From Streptomyces sp. SID13031 (lineage in GTDB: Bacteria; Actinomycetota; Actinomycetes; Propionibacteriales; Kribbellaceae): DNA of 64,000 nucleotides. This document shows, one piece after another, positions 9,918 to 17,629 of the stretch (position 1 is the first letter of the stretch; each line of letters opens with the position of its first letter). The stretch lies in assembly GCF_010548305.1 (NCBI RefSeq), contig NZ_JAAGLV010000001.1, positions 889,473 to 953,472 of the forward strand, in the 5' to 3' direction. The notes beneath the pieces are model-generated. The model was not told the origin of the DNA, did not search any database, and saw only the letters and a list, made by a program, of their open reading frames with translations. A program made the position numbers and the translations under genes.

Positions 9918-10805
9918 TCATCCATCCGCTCCGACCAGGTCGACGCCCGCGGACTCCTGGGCGACCTCCTCCACCGAGCGGTTCGGGAGCGGCGGCGGCG
10001 TCCCGCCCCAGGCGGGACAGATCGCCTTGTGGTCGCACCAGTCGCACAGCGGGCCCTTGTTCGGCCGCCAGTCGCCTGACTCCAGGGCGCGGGTGATCGC
10101 GGTCCAGAGCGCGCCCACCTTGCGTTCGCAGGCGAGCAGGTCGGCCTCGTCAGGCACATAGCGGACGATCTCGCCGTTGCCGAGGTAGACCAGCTGCAGC
10201 ATCGCCGGCACGACGCCACGCAGCCGCCACAGCACGAGTGCGTAGAACTTCATCTGGAACAGCGCCTTGGCCTCGAAATACTCCGACGGCGACCGGCCGG
10301 TCTTGTAGTCGACCACCCGGATCTCACCGGTCGGCGCGACGTCGAGACGGTCGACATACCCCCTGAGCGTGAGGCCTGACTCCAGCTCGGTCTCGACGTA
10401 CAGCTCTCGCTCGGCCGGCTCCAGCTGGTTCGGGTCTTCGAGGGTGAAGTACTTGCCCAGCAGCGTGTGGGCCTCGGCGAGCCACTTGGCCAGGTCTTCG
10501 CCGTCCGCGTCCTCGGCGAACAGCTCCGCCACCTCGGGCTCGGCCTCGAGCAGTTTCTGCCATTGCGGCTCCAGCATCTCGGCAGCGTGCTCGAGGGTGC
10601 GCTGGCCGCGGGGCAGGTCGAAGAGGCGCTCCAGCACGGCGTGCACCACTGTGCCCCGGACCGCCGCCGACGAAGGCTTCTCCGGCAGCCGGTCGATCAC
10701 CCGGAACCGGTACTTGAGCGGGCAGCTCATGAAGTCCGCCGCCCGGGACGGAGACAGCGCTCCGTTCGGGTGGCCGTGCCTGTCGACTGCTGCTGCAACG
10801 CTCAT
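9918..10805 (-). CDS. RecB-family (Cas4/AddB-like) nuclease with Fe-S cluster
   Basis: Single-domain PD-(D/E)XK nuclease of 295 residues. The active-site strand is IRVVDYKTGR with the following helix QMKFYALVLW. Four cysteines are placed as in Fe-S nucleases of the AddB/Cas4 type: one in the N-terminal FMSCPLKYRF and three in the C-terminal CDWCDHKAICPAW. This predicts a [4Fe-4S] cluster clamping the two ends. No helicase motifs are present, so it is not RecB itself. The same gene is a common neighbour of trmI and the proteasome ATPase in actinobacteria, and both occur nearby here, so it is not part of a CRISPR system. The start is ATG 10803-10805, with TAGCCT 7 nt upstream; the open frame further upstream was not used. 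Confidence 0.88.
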   Translation of the reverse strand: MSVAAAVDRHGHPNGALSPSRAADFMSCPLKYRFRVIDRLPEKPSSAAVRGTVVHAVLERLFDLPRGQRTLEHAAEMLEPQWQKLLEAEPEVAELFAEDADGEDLAKWLAEAHTLLGKYFTLEDPNQLEPAERELYVETELESGLTLRGYVDRLDVAPTGEIRVVDYKTGRSPSEYFEAKALFQMKFYALVLWRLRGVVPAMLQLVYLGNGEIVRYVPDEADLLACERKVGALWTAITRALESGDWRPNKGPLCDWCDHKAICPAWGGTPPPLPNRSVEEVAQESAGVDLVGADG

Positions 10806-10812
10806 GCCGCCC

Positions 10813-10818
10813 AGGCTA
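10813..10818 (-). promoter_or_regulatory. -10 box TAGCCT of RecB-like gene
   Basis: Minus-strand TAGCCT, 7 nt before the ATG at 10805; leaderless pattern. Confidence 0.6.
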
Positions 10819-10956
10819 GGCGAGACCACCGACAGTCGGGGCCTTCGGCGCACGGGTTGTGGATAACGGCCTCACAGCGAACTCCCAGCAGGCTTTCGGC
10901 AAACCATCGGTCCCGATCGGCATTCTGGATCCATCAGCAAGGAGAGGGAGACCGAG

Positions 10957-11808
10957 ATGCATGACCACGACAGAGGCCTCGAGTACGACCTGGGCATGCT
11001 CCGCCGGCGCAACGTCCTGCGCCTGTTCGCCGGAGCAGGCCTGGCCGTGGTCGCCGGCTGCGCGGCCGGCAACAGCACATCGAGCGGCTCAACTCCGAGC
11101 ACATCTGGTGCCACGAGCGGTGCATCCCCGAGTGCCACCAGTACAACGAGCAGTACGCCGTCGGCGACCGCATCGGCCGTCGACGTTGACGAGATCCCCG
11201 AGGAGACGGCCGGTCCCTATCCGGGCGATGGGTCCAACGGGCCGAACGTGCTCACCGAGTCGGGCATCGTGCGGAGCGACCTCACCAAGAGCTTCGGCAG
11301 CGCGACGGGCGTCGCCGCAGGCATCCCGCTCACGGTCGAACTCGTAGTACTGGATGCAGCCAAGGACACCGCGCTGCCCGGTGCCGCCGTCTACCTCTGG
11401 CACTGCGACGCGGAGGGCCGCTACTCGCTCTACGACGGGGAGATCAGCGGCGAGAACTACTGCCGCGGAGTCCAGGCTGCCGATGCGACCGGGAAGGTCA
11501 CCTTCACCACGATCTTCCCCGCGGCGTACCAGGGGAGATGGCCGCACATCCACTTCGAGGTCTACTCGTCGCTGTCCGAGGCCACGGCGGCCGGGAAGAT
11601 CAGTGCGACCTCACAATTGGCCCTGCCGGCCGAGGCGTGCAACGCGGTTTATGCCACCGCGGGGTACGACGGAAGCGCGCAGAACATGGCAAACACGTCG
11701 CTGCAGAACGACAATGTGTTCCGCGATGACGGCGCCGTACACCAGTTGGCGACGATGAGCGGCGACGTGAAGGCGGGGTACTCCGCGCGGCTTACGGTGG
11801 GTGTGTAG
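10957..11808 (+). CDS. Secreted intradiol ring-cleavage dioxygenase-like lipoprotein
   Basis: Predicted extracytoplasmic Fe(III) intradiol dioxygenase fold (283 residues). The N terminus combines a twin-arginine motif (RRRNVLRLFAG) with a lipobox (VVAGC, Cys ~35), then a Ser/Thr-rich linker of ~35 residues. The catalytic domain starts at EETAGPYPGD. Candidate iron ligands are the Tyr in AEGRYSLY, the Tyr in PAAYQGRWPHIHF and the two His in PHIH, so all four appear to be kept. Substrate is unknown; no aromatic degradation genes are nearby, so a role in catechol catabolism is not supported by context. A strong ribosome-binding site (AAGGAGAGGGA) precedes the ATG, in contrast with its leaderless neighbours. 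Confidence 0.85.
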   Translation: MHDHDRGLEYDLGMLRRRNVLRLFAGAGLAVVAGCAAGNSTSSGSTPSTSGATSGASPSATSTTSSTPSATASAVDVDEIPEETAGPYPGDGSNGPNVLTESGIVRSDLTKSFGSATGVAAGIPLTVELVVLDAAKDTALPGAAVYLWHCDAEGRYSLYDGEISGENYCRGVQAADATGKVTFTTIFPAAYQGRWPHIHFEVYSSLSEATAAGKISATSQLALPAEACNAVYATAGYDGSAQNMANTSLQNDNVFRDDGAVHQLATMSGDVKAGYSARLTVGV

Positions 11809-11830
11809 CGCGCTGTTACCACGGGACCAG

Positions 11831-11836
11831 TAGCGT
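11831..11836 (+). promoter_or_regulatory. -10 box TAGCGT of site-2 protease gene
   Basis: TAGCGT lies 7 nt before the ATG at 11844; leaderless pattern. Confidence 0.6.
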
Positions 11837-11843
11837 TGCCTCG

Positions 11844-12995
11844 ATGTCCGAGCCGCGTGATCCTCAGAGTCCCGCCCAGCCCGCCGGTCCGACCCCCGGT
11901 ACCTGGGTGCTCGGTCGCGTCAGGGGAATCAAGCTGACCATGCGCTTCACCTGGCTGCCGGTGGCGATGCTGCTGGCACTGGGGTTCTCCAGCGTCATCG
12001 GCGCGCAGTTCCCGGAGCTGGGCGCCTGGCGGTACGTCGCGTCGTTCGCCTTCGTGGTCGCGTTCACCGCGTCGATCCTGGTCCACGAGCTGGCGCACGC
12101 GCTGGTGGCGCTGCGGTTCGGGATCAACGTGTCGGAGATCAACCTCGGGTTCTTCGCGGCCGGCACGCACATCGAGGGGGAGCGGAAGACCCCCTTCGAG
12201 GAGTTCGCCATCTCCGTGGTCGGCCCGCTGGCTTCGCTGCTGGTCGGCGGTCTGGCATACCTCGGCTCCCGCGTGGCGGACGAGGGCGTCGGGTACGTCG
12301 CACTGTTCGAGCTAGCCATAGCCAACCTGATCGTCGGCGTCACCAACCTGCTGCCGGGCCTGCCGCTGGACGGCGGCTGGGTACTGCGGGCCTTCGTGTG
12401 GAAGCTGACCGGCAACATGCACACCGGCACGATCGCGGCCGCCTGGGCGGGGCGCGTGATCGCCATCTCGGTCCTCGCGGCGCCGGTGATCCTGGAGCAG
12501 GTCTTCGACCGCCAGCCCACGATCATCGACTTCATCATCGCGCTGGCGGTCGGCTTCTTCCTCTGGATGGGGTCCACCGCGTCGCTCATGCAGGCCCGGC
12601 TTCGGCGCAAGCTGCCTGCCCTGCAGGTACGAGGGCTGGCTCGCCGCGCGATCGCAGTACACGCCAGTACGCCGATCTCGGAGGCAGTACGACTCGCGGC
12701 CGGTGCGCAAGCCGGTGCCGTCGTGGTCATCGACGGCGACGACAAGCCCCACGCGCTCGTCTCGGAGTCGGCCGTCAACGCGGTCGCCCAGAGCCAGCGC
12801 CCGTGGACCACGGTTGGCGAGGTCGCCACCAGGATCGGCGCCGGCCACATCATCGGCGTCAACGACACCGGCGAGGAGATCCTCGCCACCCTCCGCGAGA
12901 ACCCCGCCTCGGAGTACCTCGTCCTCGACGCCGACGGCCAGATCTACGGAGTCCTCGCCACCGCCGACATCGAACAAGCCTTCCGCAACCGCTGA
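11844..12995 (+). CDS. Site-2 protease family (M50) zinc metalloprotease with CBS region
   Basis: Intramembrane zinc protease of 383 residues. The catalytic HELAH lies in the membrane helix LVHELAHALVAL (~residue 90) and the third ligand region is LLPGLPLDGGWVLR. About six hydrophobic segments fill residues 35-250. The last ~130 residues (from VRGLARRAIAVHAS) look like a pair of cytoplasmic CBS repeats, which often bind adenosine nucleotides. This architecture matches the SpoIVFB-like S2P-CBS subgroup. It is followed, after a 671-nt gap, by trmI and arc, an arrangement common in actinobacteria. Substrate is unknown. The start is set by the TAGCGT box 7 nt upstream. Confidence 0.9.
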   Translation: MSEPRDPQSPAQPAGPTPGTWVLGRVRGIKLTMRFTWLPVAMLLALGFSSVIGAQFPELGAWRYVASFAFVVAFTASILVHELAHALVALRFGINVSEINLGFFAAGTHIEGERKTPFEEFAISVVGPLASLLVGGLAYLGSRVADEGVGYVALFELAIANLIVGVTNLLPGLPLDGGWVLRAFVWKLTGNMHTGTIAAAWAGRVIAISVLAAPVILEQVFDRQPTIIDFIIALAVGFFLWMGSTASLMQARLRRKLPALQVRGLARRAIAVHASTPISEAVRLAAGAQAGAVVVIDGDDKPHALVSESAVNAVAQSQRPWTTVGEVATRIGAGHIIGVNDTGEEILATLRENPASEYLVLDADGQIYGVLATADIEQAFRNR

Positions 12996-13651
12996 TCCCG
13001 ATCCTGGCCGATTGGGCTGGGGCTGGGCTGGCTGGTTGGGGGGCCCGCGCTAAGGGTGCTGTGGATCCGGGGTGCTGTGCCAGGGGTGCTGTGGATTGGG
13101 TCGCCGGGCTGCGAAATGGTCCTAGTCGCGGCGGCGCGCGTCAAGAGCGCTGCGCGTCCCTTCGGGATCGAACAAGTTCGACTCTTGACACGCACCGCCG
13201 CGACCAGGGAAGGACGCAGCTATCCCGGAGCCGCTGCAAAGACTGACCACGATGAATTGATGACCGTCGTCGTGAGGCTGGCCGCCATCCGGGTCCGTAG
13301 GCTCTCGCGATCGCCCGGCTAGCCGGCAGTTGGCCGCCGGGCGGTGAGTCGAGCTGGGCGAACGCCGTTCGTCGGCGGCTGACGCTCTACAGGTCGCCAG
13401 CGGCCGAACAACCCGCCAGCCGAGCCCGGAAACCGTCAAGGAAGGGCTTCGGTGGAAACAAACTTGCACCTGGCGACGAAAAGTTTCCCACTCAACCCTC
13501 CTCACCCCCACCCGACCCCGCAACCCGGCCGACTTCACCGTCATTTCCCCGCGACTCGGCCGGCGTGTCAGGCGGAGCGTCGGTCGCCGGGTTGGTTGCG
13601 GAGTGGGCGTCGGGGCATCGGTCGCATTCTGAGGTCGTTGGGGTGGCGAAG
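12996..13651. other. Gene-free stretch between site-2 protease and trmI
   Basis: No reading frame here has convincing protein character. The first ~100 nt are rich in GGCTGG/GGTGCTGTG repeats (GGTGCTGTG occurs three times between about 13050 and 13095). The large inverted repeat at 13125-13204 lies in the middle. The rest, 13205-13651, shows no recognisable signal beyond short GC palindromes, up to the trmI -10 box. Confidence 0.6.
13125..13204 (-). repeat. Long inverted repeat with cloverleaf-like interior
   Basis: The outer arms (13125-13147 and 13182-13204) match over 23 bp with two mismatches. The 34-nt interior is completely tiled by three small hairpins with no spare bases: 13148-13156 (CGC/GCG), 13157-13167 (TCCC/GGGA) and 13168-13181 (TCGAAC/GTTCGA). 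Both outer mismatches are C-A on the plus strand but become G-U wobble pairs on the minus strand. This suggests that, if transcribed, the structured RNA is read from the minus strand. Function is unknown; it could be a small RNA, a repeat element or a terminator. Confidence 0.6.
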
Positions 13652-13657
13652 TAGGGT
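13652..13657 (+). promoter_or_regulatory. -10 box TAGGGT of trmI
   Basis: TAGGGT lies 9 nt before the ATG at 13667. No clear Shine-Dalgarno is present, so the message is probably leaderless or nearly so. Confidence 0.5.
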
Positions 13658-13666
13658 GAGCCTCTT

Positions 13667-14623
13667 ATGTCTGATCTTCGTGATTTTCCTGATGCTTCGT
13701 TCTCCGGGGTGCACCACGGGCCGCTGCAGGCCGGTGAGTGGATCACCCTGTCCGACTCCAAACAACGCCGGCACTCGGTGTTCCTGGAGCGGGGGAAGGT
13801 CTTCCACACCACCAAGGGCGGGATCGAGCACGACGAGCTGATCGACGGCCCCGACGCGGTGGTGGTCCGCTCCAAGGGCGGCGTCGAGTACTTGGCGCTG
13901 CGCCCGCTGATGGCCGACTACTCGGTCTCGATGCCGCGCGGAGCGGCCGTGATCTACCCCAAGGACACCGCCCAGATCGTGACGATGGCCGATATCTTCC
14001 CGGGCGCGAAGGTGGTCGAGGCCGGGGCCGGCTCGGGCGCGCTGACCACCGCGCTGCTGCGCGCGGTCGGGATCCACGGGCAGGTGATCTCGTTCGAGCG
14101 CCGCGAGGACTTCGCCGAGGTCGCCCGCAAGAACGTGACCGGCTTCTTCGGCGCGGAGCACCCGGCCTGGCGGCTGCAGGTCGGTGACCTGGTCGAGTTG
14201 CTGGACGAGGAGGACGTCGACCGGATCGTGCTCGACATGCTGGCACCCTGGGAGTGCATCGACGCCGCCGCGGGCGCCCTGGTACCGGGCGGCGTGTTCT
14301 GCGCGTACGTCGCCACCACGACCCAGCTGAGCCGCGTTGTGGAGACGCTGCGGGCGCATGGCGAGTTCACCGAGCCGCGGGCCTGGGAGTCACTCGTGCG
14401 GGACTGGCATGTCGAAGGGCTGGCCGTCCGGCCTGGCCACCGGATGCAGGGCCACACCGCATTCCTGGTCACCGCGCGGCGGATGGCGCACGGCGTACAG
14501 GCGCCTCGGAAGAAGCGGCGGCCGGCGCCGGGTGCATACGGCGACGACTATTCCGGGCCCCGCAAGTCCGATACACCTTCCGACACGCCCGTGACAACCG
14601 ATTCATCCGCAACCGACACGTGA
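13667..14623 (+). CDS. trmI: tRNA (adenine-58-N1)-methyltransferase
   Basis: SAM-dependent methyltransferase that makes m1A58 in the T-loop of tRNA (m1A57/58 in some species). The 318-residue protein has an N-terminal beta domain, then the Rossmann SAM site VVEAGAGSGALTTALLRAVG and the acidic VLDMLAPWE catalytic motif (~residues 190-200). The last ~40 residues are basic then Ser/Thr/Asp-rich and probably disordered. It sits directly upstream of the proteasome ATPase with 75 nt between, the usual actinobacterial order. Confidence 0.93.
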   Translation: MSDLRDFPDASFSGVHHGPLQAGEWITLSDSKQRRHSVFLERGKVFHTTKGGIEHDELIDGPDAVVVRSKGGVEYLALRPLMADYSVSMPRGAAVIYPKDTAQIVTMADIFPGAKVVEAGAGSGALTTALLRAVGIHGQVISFERREDFAEVARKNVTGFFGAEHPAWRLQVGDLVELLDEEDVDRIVLDMLAPWECIDAAAGALVPGGVFCAYVATTTQLSRVVETLRAHGEFTEPRAWESLVRDWHVEGLAVRPGHRMQGHTAFLVTARRMAHGVQAPRKKRRPAPGAYGDDYSGPRKSDTPSDTPVTTDSSATDT

Positions 14624-14665
14624 TGGGATTCAGCTTGCTCGGTGAGCTTTTCTGGGTAAGGTCCA

Positions 14666-14698
14666 TAGGGTCGAGCCCCACATGGTGAGGTGATGATC
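14666..14698 (+). promoter_or_regulatory. arc leader: -10 box, 3-codon ORF and ribosome-binding site
   Basis: TAGGGT at 14666-14671 is a -10 candidate. ATG GTG AGG TGA at 14682-14693 forms a three-codon minimal ORF that ends at or overlaps the possible arc starts. GGTGAGG at 14684-14690 is a good Shine-Dalgarno for the GTG at 14699 (8-nt spacing) but is too close for the ATG at 14693. Coupling through the mini-ORF is speculative. Confidence 0.4.
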
Positions 14699-16438
14699 GT
14701 GGCTGGAGACGAGAGTCCTACCGCGGCAGAGCTGCGTAACCAGGTCCGTTACCTGGAGGCCGAGGTCGCAGCGTTGCGGCGGAGGTTGTTGGAGCACCCG
14801 GCAGACAGCCGGTCGCTCGAGAGCAGACTGTCCGAAACCCAGGCGTCCTTGTCGAGTGTGACCGCCCAGAACGAACGGTTGGCGGACACACTGCGCGAGG
14901 CCCGTGAGAAGATCATCGCCCTGAAGGAGGAGGTCGACCGGCTGGCACAACCGCCATCCGGTTTCGGTACCTTCCTGGGCCGCAACGACGACGACACGCT
15001 GGACGTGTTCACCGGGGGCCGCAAGCTCCGCGTCGCGGCGAGCCCGTCAGTCGACCTGGACGGGCTACGGCTCGGCCAGGAACTGATGCTGAACGAGGCG
15101 CTGAATGTCGTCGAGGCCTGCGATTTCGAGGTCGTCGGCGACGTGGTGATGCTGAAGGAGCTGCTGGCCGACGGCGAGCGGGCACTGGTGATCGCGCAGG
15201 CCGACGAGGAACGCATCGTCCGGCTCGCCTCGCCGCTGCTCGACATCGCGCTGCGGACCGGCGACTCGCTGCTGCTGGAGCCCCGCTCCGGCTATGTCTA
15301 CGAGAAGATCCCGAAGTCTGAGGTCGAGGAGCTGGTGCTCGAAGAGGTCCCGGACATCGACTACACCCAGATCGGTGGCCTGGCCGGCCAGATCGAGCAG
15401 ATCCGGGACGCGGTAGAGATGCCGTACCTGCACAAGGACCTGTTCCTGGAGCACGAGCTGAAGCCGCCGAAGGGCGTCCTGCTCTACGGCCCGCCGGGCT
15501 GTGGCAAGACGCTGATCGCGAAGGCGGTGGCGAACTCACTGGCCAAGAAGGTCGCCGAGCGGACCGGGGTGGAGGGCGGCAAGTCCTTCTTCCTCAACAT
15601 CAAGGGTCCGGAGCTGCTCAACAAGTACGTGGGTGAGACCGAGCGGCACATCCGCCTGGTCTTCCAGCGCGCCCGGGAGAAGGCTTCCGAGGGCATGCCG
15701 GTGATCGTGTTCTTCGACGAGATGGACTCGCTGTTCCGCACCCGCGGTTCCGGTGTCTCCTCCGACGTCGAGAACACCATCGTCCCGCAGTTGCTGAGCG
15801 AGATCGACGGCGTCGAAGGCCTCGAGAACGTGATCGTCATCGGCGCCTCCAACCGCGAGGACATGATCGACCCGGCGATCCTGCGGCCGGGCCGGCTGGA
15901 CGTGAAGATCAAGATCGAGCGGCCGGACGCCGAGTCCGCCCGCGACATCTTCTCGAAGTACCTGACCACCAGTCTGCCGTTGCACCCCGAGGACGTGAGC
16001 GAGTTCGGTGGTGACCGGCGCGAGTGCGTGAACGGGATGATCCAGCGCACGGTCGAGCGGATGTACACCGAGGCCGACGAGAACCGCTTCCTCGAGGTCA
16101 CCTACGCCAACGGTGACAAGGAGGTCCTGTACTTCAAGGACTTCAACTCGGGCGCGATGATCCAGAACATCGTCGACCGGGCCAAGAAGATGGCGATCAA
16201 GGCCTTCCTCGACGACGGCCAGAAGGGTCTGCGGGTGCAACACCTGCTGCAGGCCTGCGTCGACGAGTTCAAGGAGAACGAGGACCTGCCGAACACGACC
16301 AACCCGGACGACTGGGCCCGCATCTCCGGCAAGAAGGGCGAGCGGATCGTCTACATCCGTACGCTCATCTCCGGTAAGCAGGGCACCGAGCCGGGCCGGT
16401 CGATCGACACGGCCACGAACACCGGTCAGTACCTGTAA
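14699..16438 (+). CDS. arc: Proteasome-associated AAA ATPase (ARC/Mpa)
   Basis: Hexameric ring ATPase that recognises Pup-tagged proteins, unfolds them and passes them to the 20S proteasome. Layout: N-terminal coiled coil (~residues 8-80, which binds Pup), tandem OB domains, then the AAA module with Walker A GPPGCGKT, Walker [12 protein letters not shown] and the arginine-finger region [10 protein letters not shown]. The C terminus ends in GQYL, the penultimate-tyrosine motif that docks into the proteasome alpha ring. The GTG at 14699 was chosen on Shine-Dalgarno spacing; GTG 14690 and ATG 14693 are alternatives that add three or two residues. dop, pup and the proteasome genes lie 4.5 kb downstream instead of adjacent. 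A hairpin terminator follows. Confidence 0.95.
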   Translation: MAGDESPTAAELRNQVRYLEAEVAALRRRLLEHPADSRSLESRLSETQASLSSVTAQNERLADTLREAREKIIALKEEVDRLAQPPSGFGTFLGRNDDDTLDVFTGGRKLRVAASPSVDLDGLRLGQELMLNEALNVVEACDFEVVGDVVMLKELLADGERALVIAQADEERIVRLASPLLDIALRTGDSLLLEPRSGYVYEKIPKSEVEELVLEEVPDIDYTQIGGLAGQIEQIRDAVEMPYLHKDLFLEHELKPPKGVLLYGPPGCGKTLIAKAVANSLAKKVAERTGVEGGKSFFLNIKGPELLNKYVGETERHIRLVFQRAREKASEGMPVIVFFDEMDSLFRTRGSGVSSDVENTIVPQLLSEIDGVEGLENVIVIGASNREDMIDPAILRPGRLDVKIKIERPDAESARDIFSKYLTTSLPLHPEDVSEFGGDRRECVNGMIQRTVERMYTEADENRFLEVTYANGDKEVLYFKDFNSGAMIQNIVDRAKKMAIKAFLDDGQKGLRVQHLLQACVDEFKENEDLPNTTNPDDWARISGKKGERIVYIRTLISGKQGTEPGRSIDTATNTGQYL

Positions 16439-16450
16439 CCAGCTCCACGA

Positions 16451-16489
16451 CAGCCGCCCCGGTCCGGATTTCCCGGACGGGGGCGGCTG
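16451..16489 (+). terminator. Terminator after arc
   Basis: Inverted repeat with outer arms 16451-16460 and 16480-16489 (10 bp perfect) and a further inner stem. It is followed by TTGCTTTGG and starts 12 nt after the arc stop. Confidence 0.75.
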
Positions 16490-16566
16490 TTGCTTTGGCC
16501 GCCCGCTCATGTTTCCGTAGGCGACAAGGGGAAGGGCCTGGGGGAGGTTCTACAGGGGGTATCAGG

Positions 16567-17211
16567 ATGCTGCAGTCGGTCCTGACGTTGATGGTCTTCG
16601 GGCGGCTGGTCGACGGGCAGATCGAGGTTGAGCACGTCCTCACTCTCGAGACCGCAGCTGCGCAGTGCGGCACGAATCTCCCCGGGACGCGGTTGGATCT
16701 GATCGACGACGTGGGGCGGATCGTTGCGACGGCGCCGGTGCAGGTGATCGAGACGGCGGTCTGCGGCGACGGGACTGGCGGCTGTGGCGGAGGCTGCGCG
16801 GCTGGCGGCCCGGTGACGTCCGGGGTGATCTGTGCGGTGATCCCGGAGCCGCCGCGGGGCACGACCCTGCGCATCGTGCGCGATGAGGAGGAGACCTGGA
16901 TCCGCGAGCCTGCCGGTGCTCCGCCGCGCGTAGAGGGCATGCAGGGCTCTGTCGAGGGCGACTGGGTCCGCCTGACCTGGCAGGAGGAGGTGTACGTCGA
17001 CAGGCCGCTCCGGTTGCTGCGCTGGTCGGCCGACGAGGGGGAGAGCTGGCAGGTACTCGCTGGTGCACTCGATGCGGGCGAAGCGACCGTGCCGGTGGCG
17101 CCTCTGCTGTCAGGGCCGGCCTTGATCCAGGTGATCATCTCGGACGGCTTCGATACAGCTGTGAGCGAGTGGTCGCGGCTCGACGTCCCCGTACCGCACC
17201 GCCGGGGCTGA
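16567..17211 (+). CDS. Hypothetical protein with Cys/Gly-rich loop
   Basis: Predicted soluble protein of 214 residues, family not recognised. The first ~50 residues look like a beta-rich domain (LTLMVFGRLVDGQIEVEH). A short segment contains three cysteines among glycines (CGDGTGGCGGGC, residues ~68-79), with further Cys at about 36 and 90, which could bind metal or form disulfides. The C-terminal half (from DWVRLTWQEEVYVDRPL) reads like an immunoglobulin or fibronectin-type beta sandwich. There is no signal peptide. The ATG at 16567 was chosen because a G-rich ribosome-binding site (CAGGGGGTATC) precedes it; the frame is open 24 codons further upstream. It lies among accessory genes between arc and dop. 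Confidence 0.65.
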   Translation: MLQSVLTLMVFGRLVDGQIEVEHVLTLETAAAQCGTNLPGTRLDLIDDVGRIVATAPVQVIETAVCGDGTGGCGGGCAAGGPVTSGVICAVIPEPPRGTTLRIVRDEEETWIREPAGAPPRVEGMQGSVEGDWVRLTWQEEVYVDRPLRLLRWSADEGESWQVLAGALDAGEATVPVAPLLSGPALIQVIISDGFDTAVSEWSRLDVPVPHRRG

Positions 17212-17278
17212 CCTTGGCTTGCTGTGGCAGAGGGGTGGGTCGGGGGTTTCCCCGATAGCCGAGGACCCGTCGCCGCCG

Positions 17279-17284
17279 TACCTT
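17279..17284 (+). promoter_or_regulatory. -10 box TACCTT of small membrane protein gene
   Basis: TACCTT lies 6 nt before the ATG at 17291; leaderless pattern that fixes the start. Confidence 0.5.
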
Positions 17285-17290
17285 GCTGGT

Positions 17291-17629
17291 ATGGCGACGG
17301 ACGAGATTCGCAAGGACCTGCGCGCTGCGGTGGCGGCGCGGCAGGAGCTGGGGCCGGAGTACGAGTTCGAGGTGATCGAGGGGTTCCTGGCGAAGCTCGA
17401 CGCGCACACGGCCCAGCACCTGGCCACGCCGCCGGTACAGGCTCCGAAGCCGAGTCGCGAGGGCGACCCGGGTGGGCTCGCCCTAGCGATCGTCTCGGTC
17501 ACCGCGGGCATCCCGATCACGGCAATCGCTGCGGCTCAGGAAGGTGCCGCCGTCATCTTCATCTGCTGGGGCGGCCTGGTCGGCATCAACCTGGCCCGCT
17601 CGATCTCCCGCTTCATCGGCCGGAACTAG
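17291..17629 (+). CDS. Small two-span membrane protein, hypothetical
   Basis: Protein of 112 residues, not recognised. Residues ~1-45 are an acidic amphipathic helix region (ATDEIRKDLRAAVAARQELG), then a Pro-rich linker. Two hydrophobic segments follow: LALAIVSVTAGIPITAIAAA (~64-83) and AAVIFICWGGLVGINLARSI (~88-107). This layout resembles small actinobacterial membrane proteins with a cytoplasmic helical head. The frame is open upstream, but the leaderless -10 box supports the ATG at 17291. Its stop codon shares the palindrome CTAG (17626-17629) with the stop codon of the convergent gene. Confidence 0.7.
   Translation: MATDEIRKDLRAAVAARQELGPEYEFEVIEGFLAKLDAHTAQHLATPPVQAPKPSREGDPGGLALAIVSVTAGIPITAIAAAQEGAAVIFICWGGLVGINLARSISRFIGRN

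Noticed and set aside
8138..10096. 652-codon plus-strand frame opposite RNase J
   Set aside because: Antisense shadow of rnj and of part of the RecB-like gene.
9918..10805. Cas4 gene implying a CRISPR system
   Set aside because: No repeats or other cas genes nearby; the gene sits in a conserved housekeeping neighbourhood.
13148..13181. tRNA pseudogene inside the inverted repeat
   Set aside because: Three hairpins and a stem recall a cloverleaf, but loop sizes, anticodon arm and T-loop consensus do not fit a tRNA.
13122..13544. Minus-strand frame crossing the cloverleaf-like repeat
   Set aside because: Much of its C terminus is translation of the inverted repeat itself; no ribosome-binding site or family signal.
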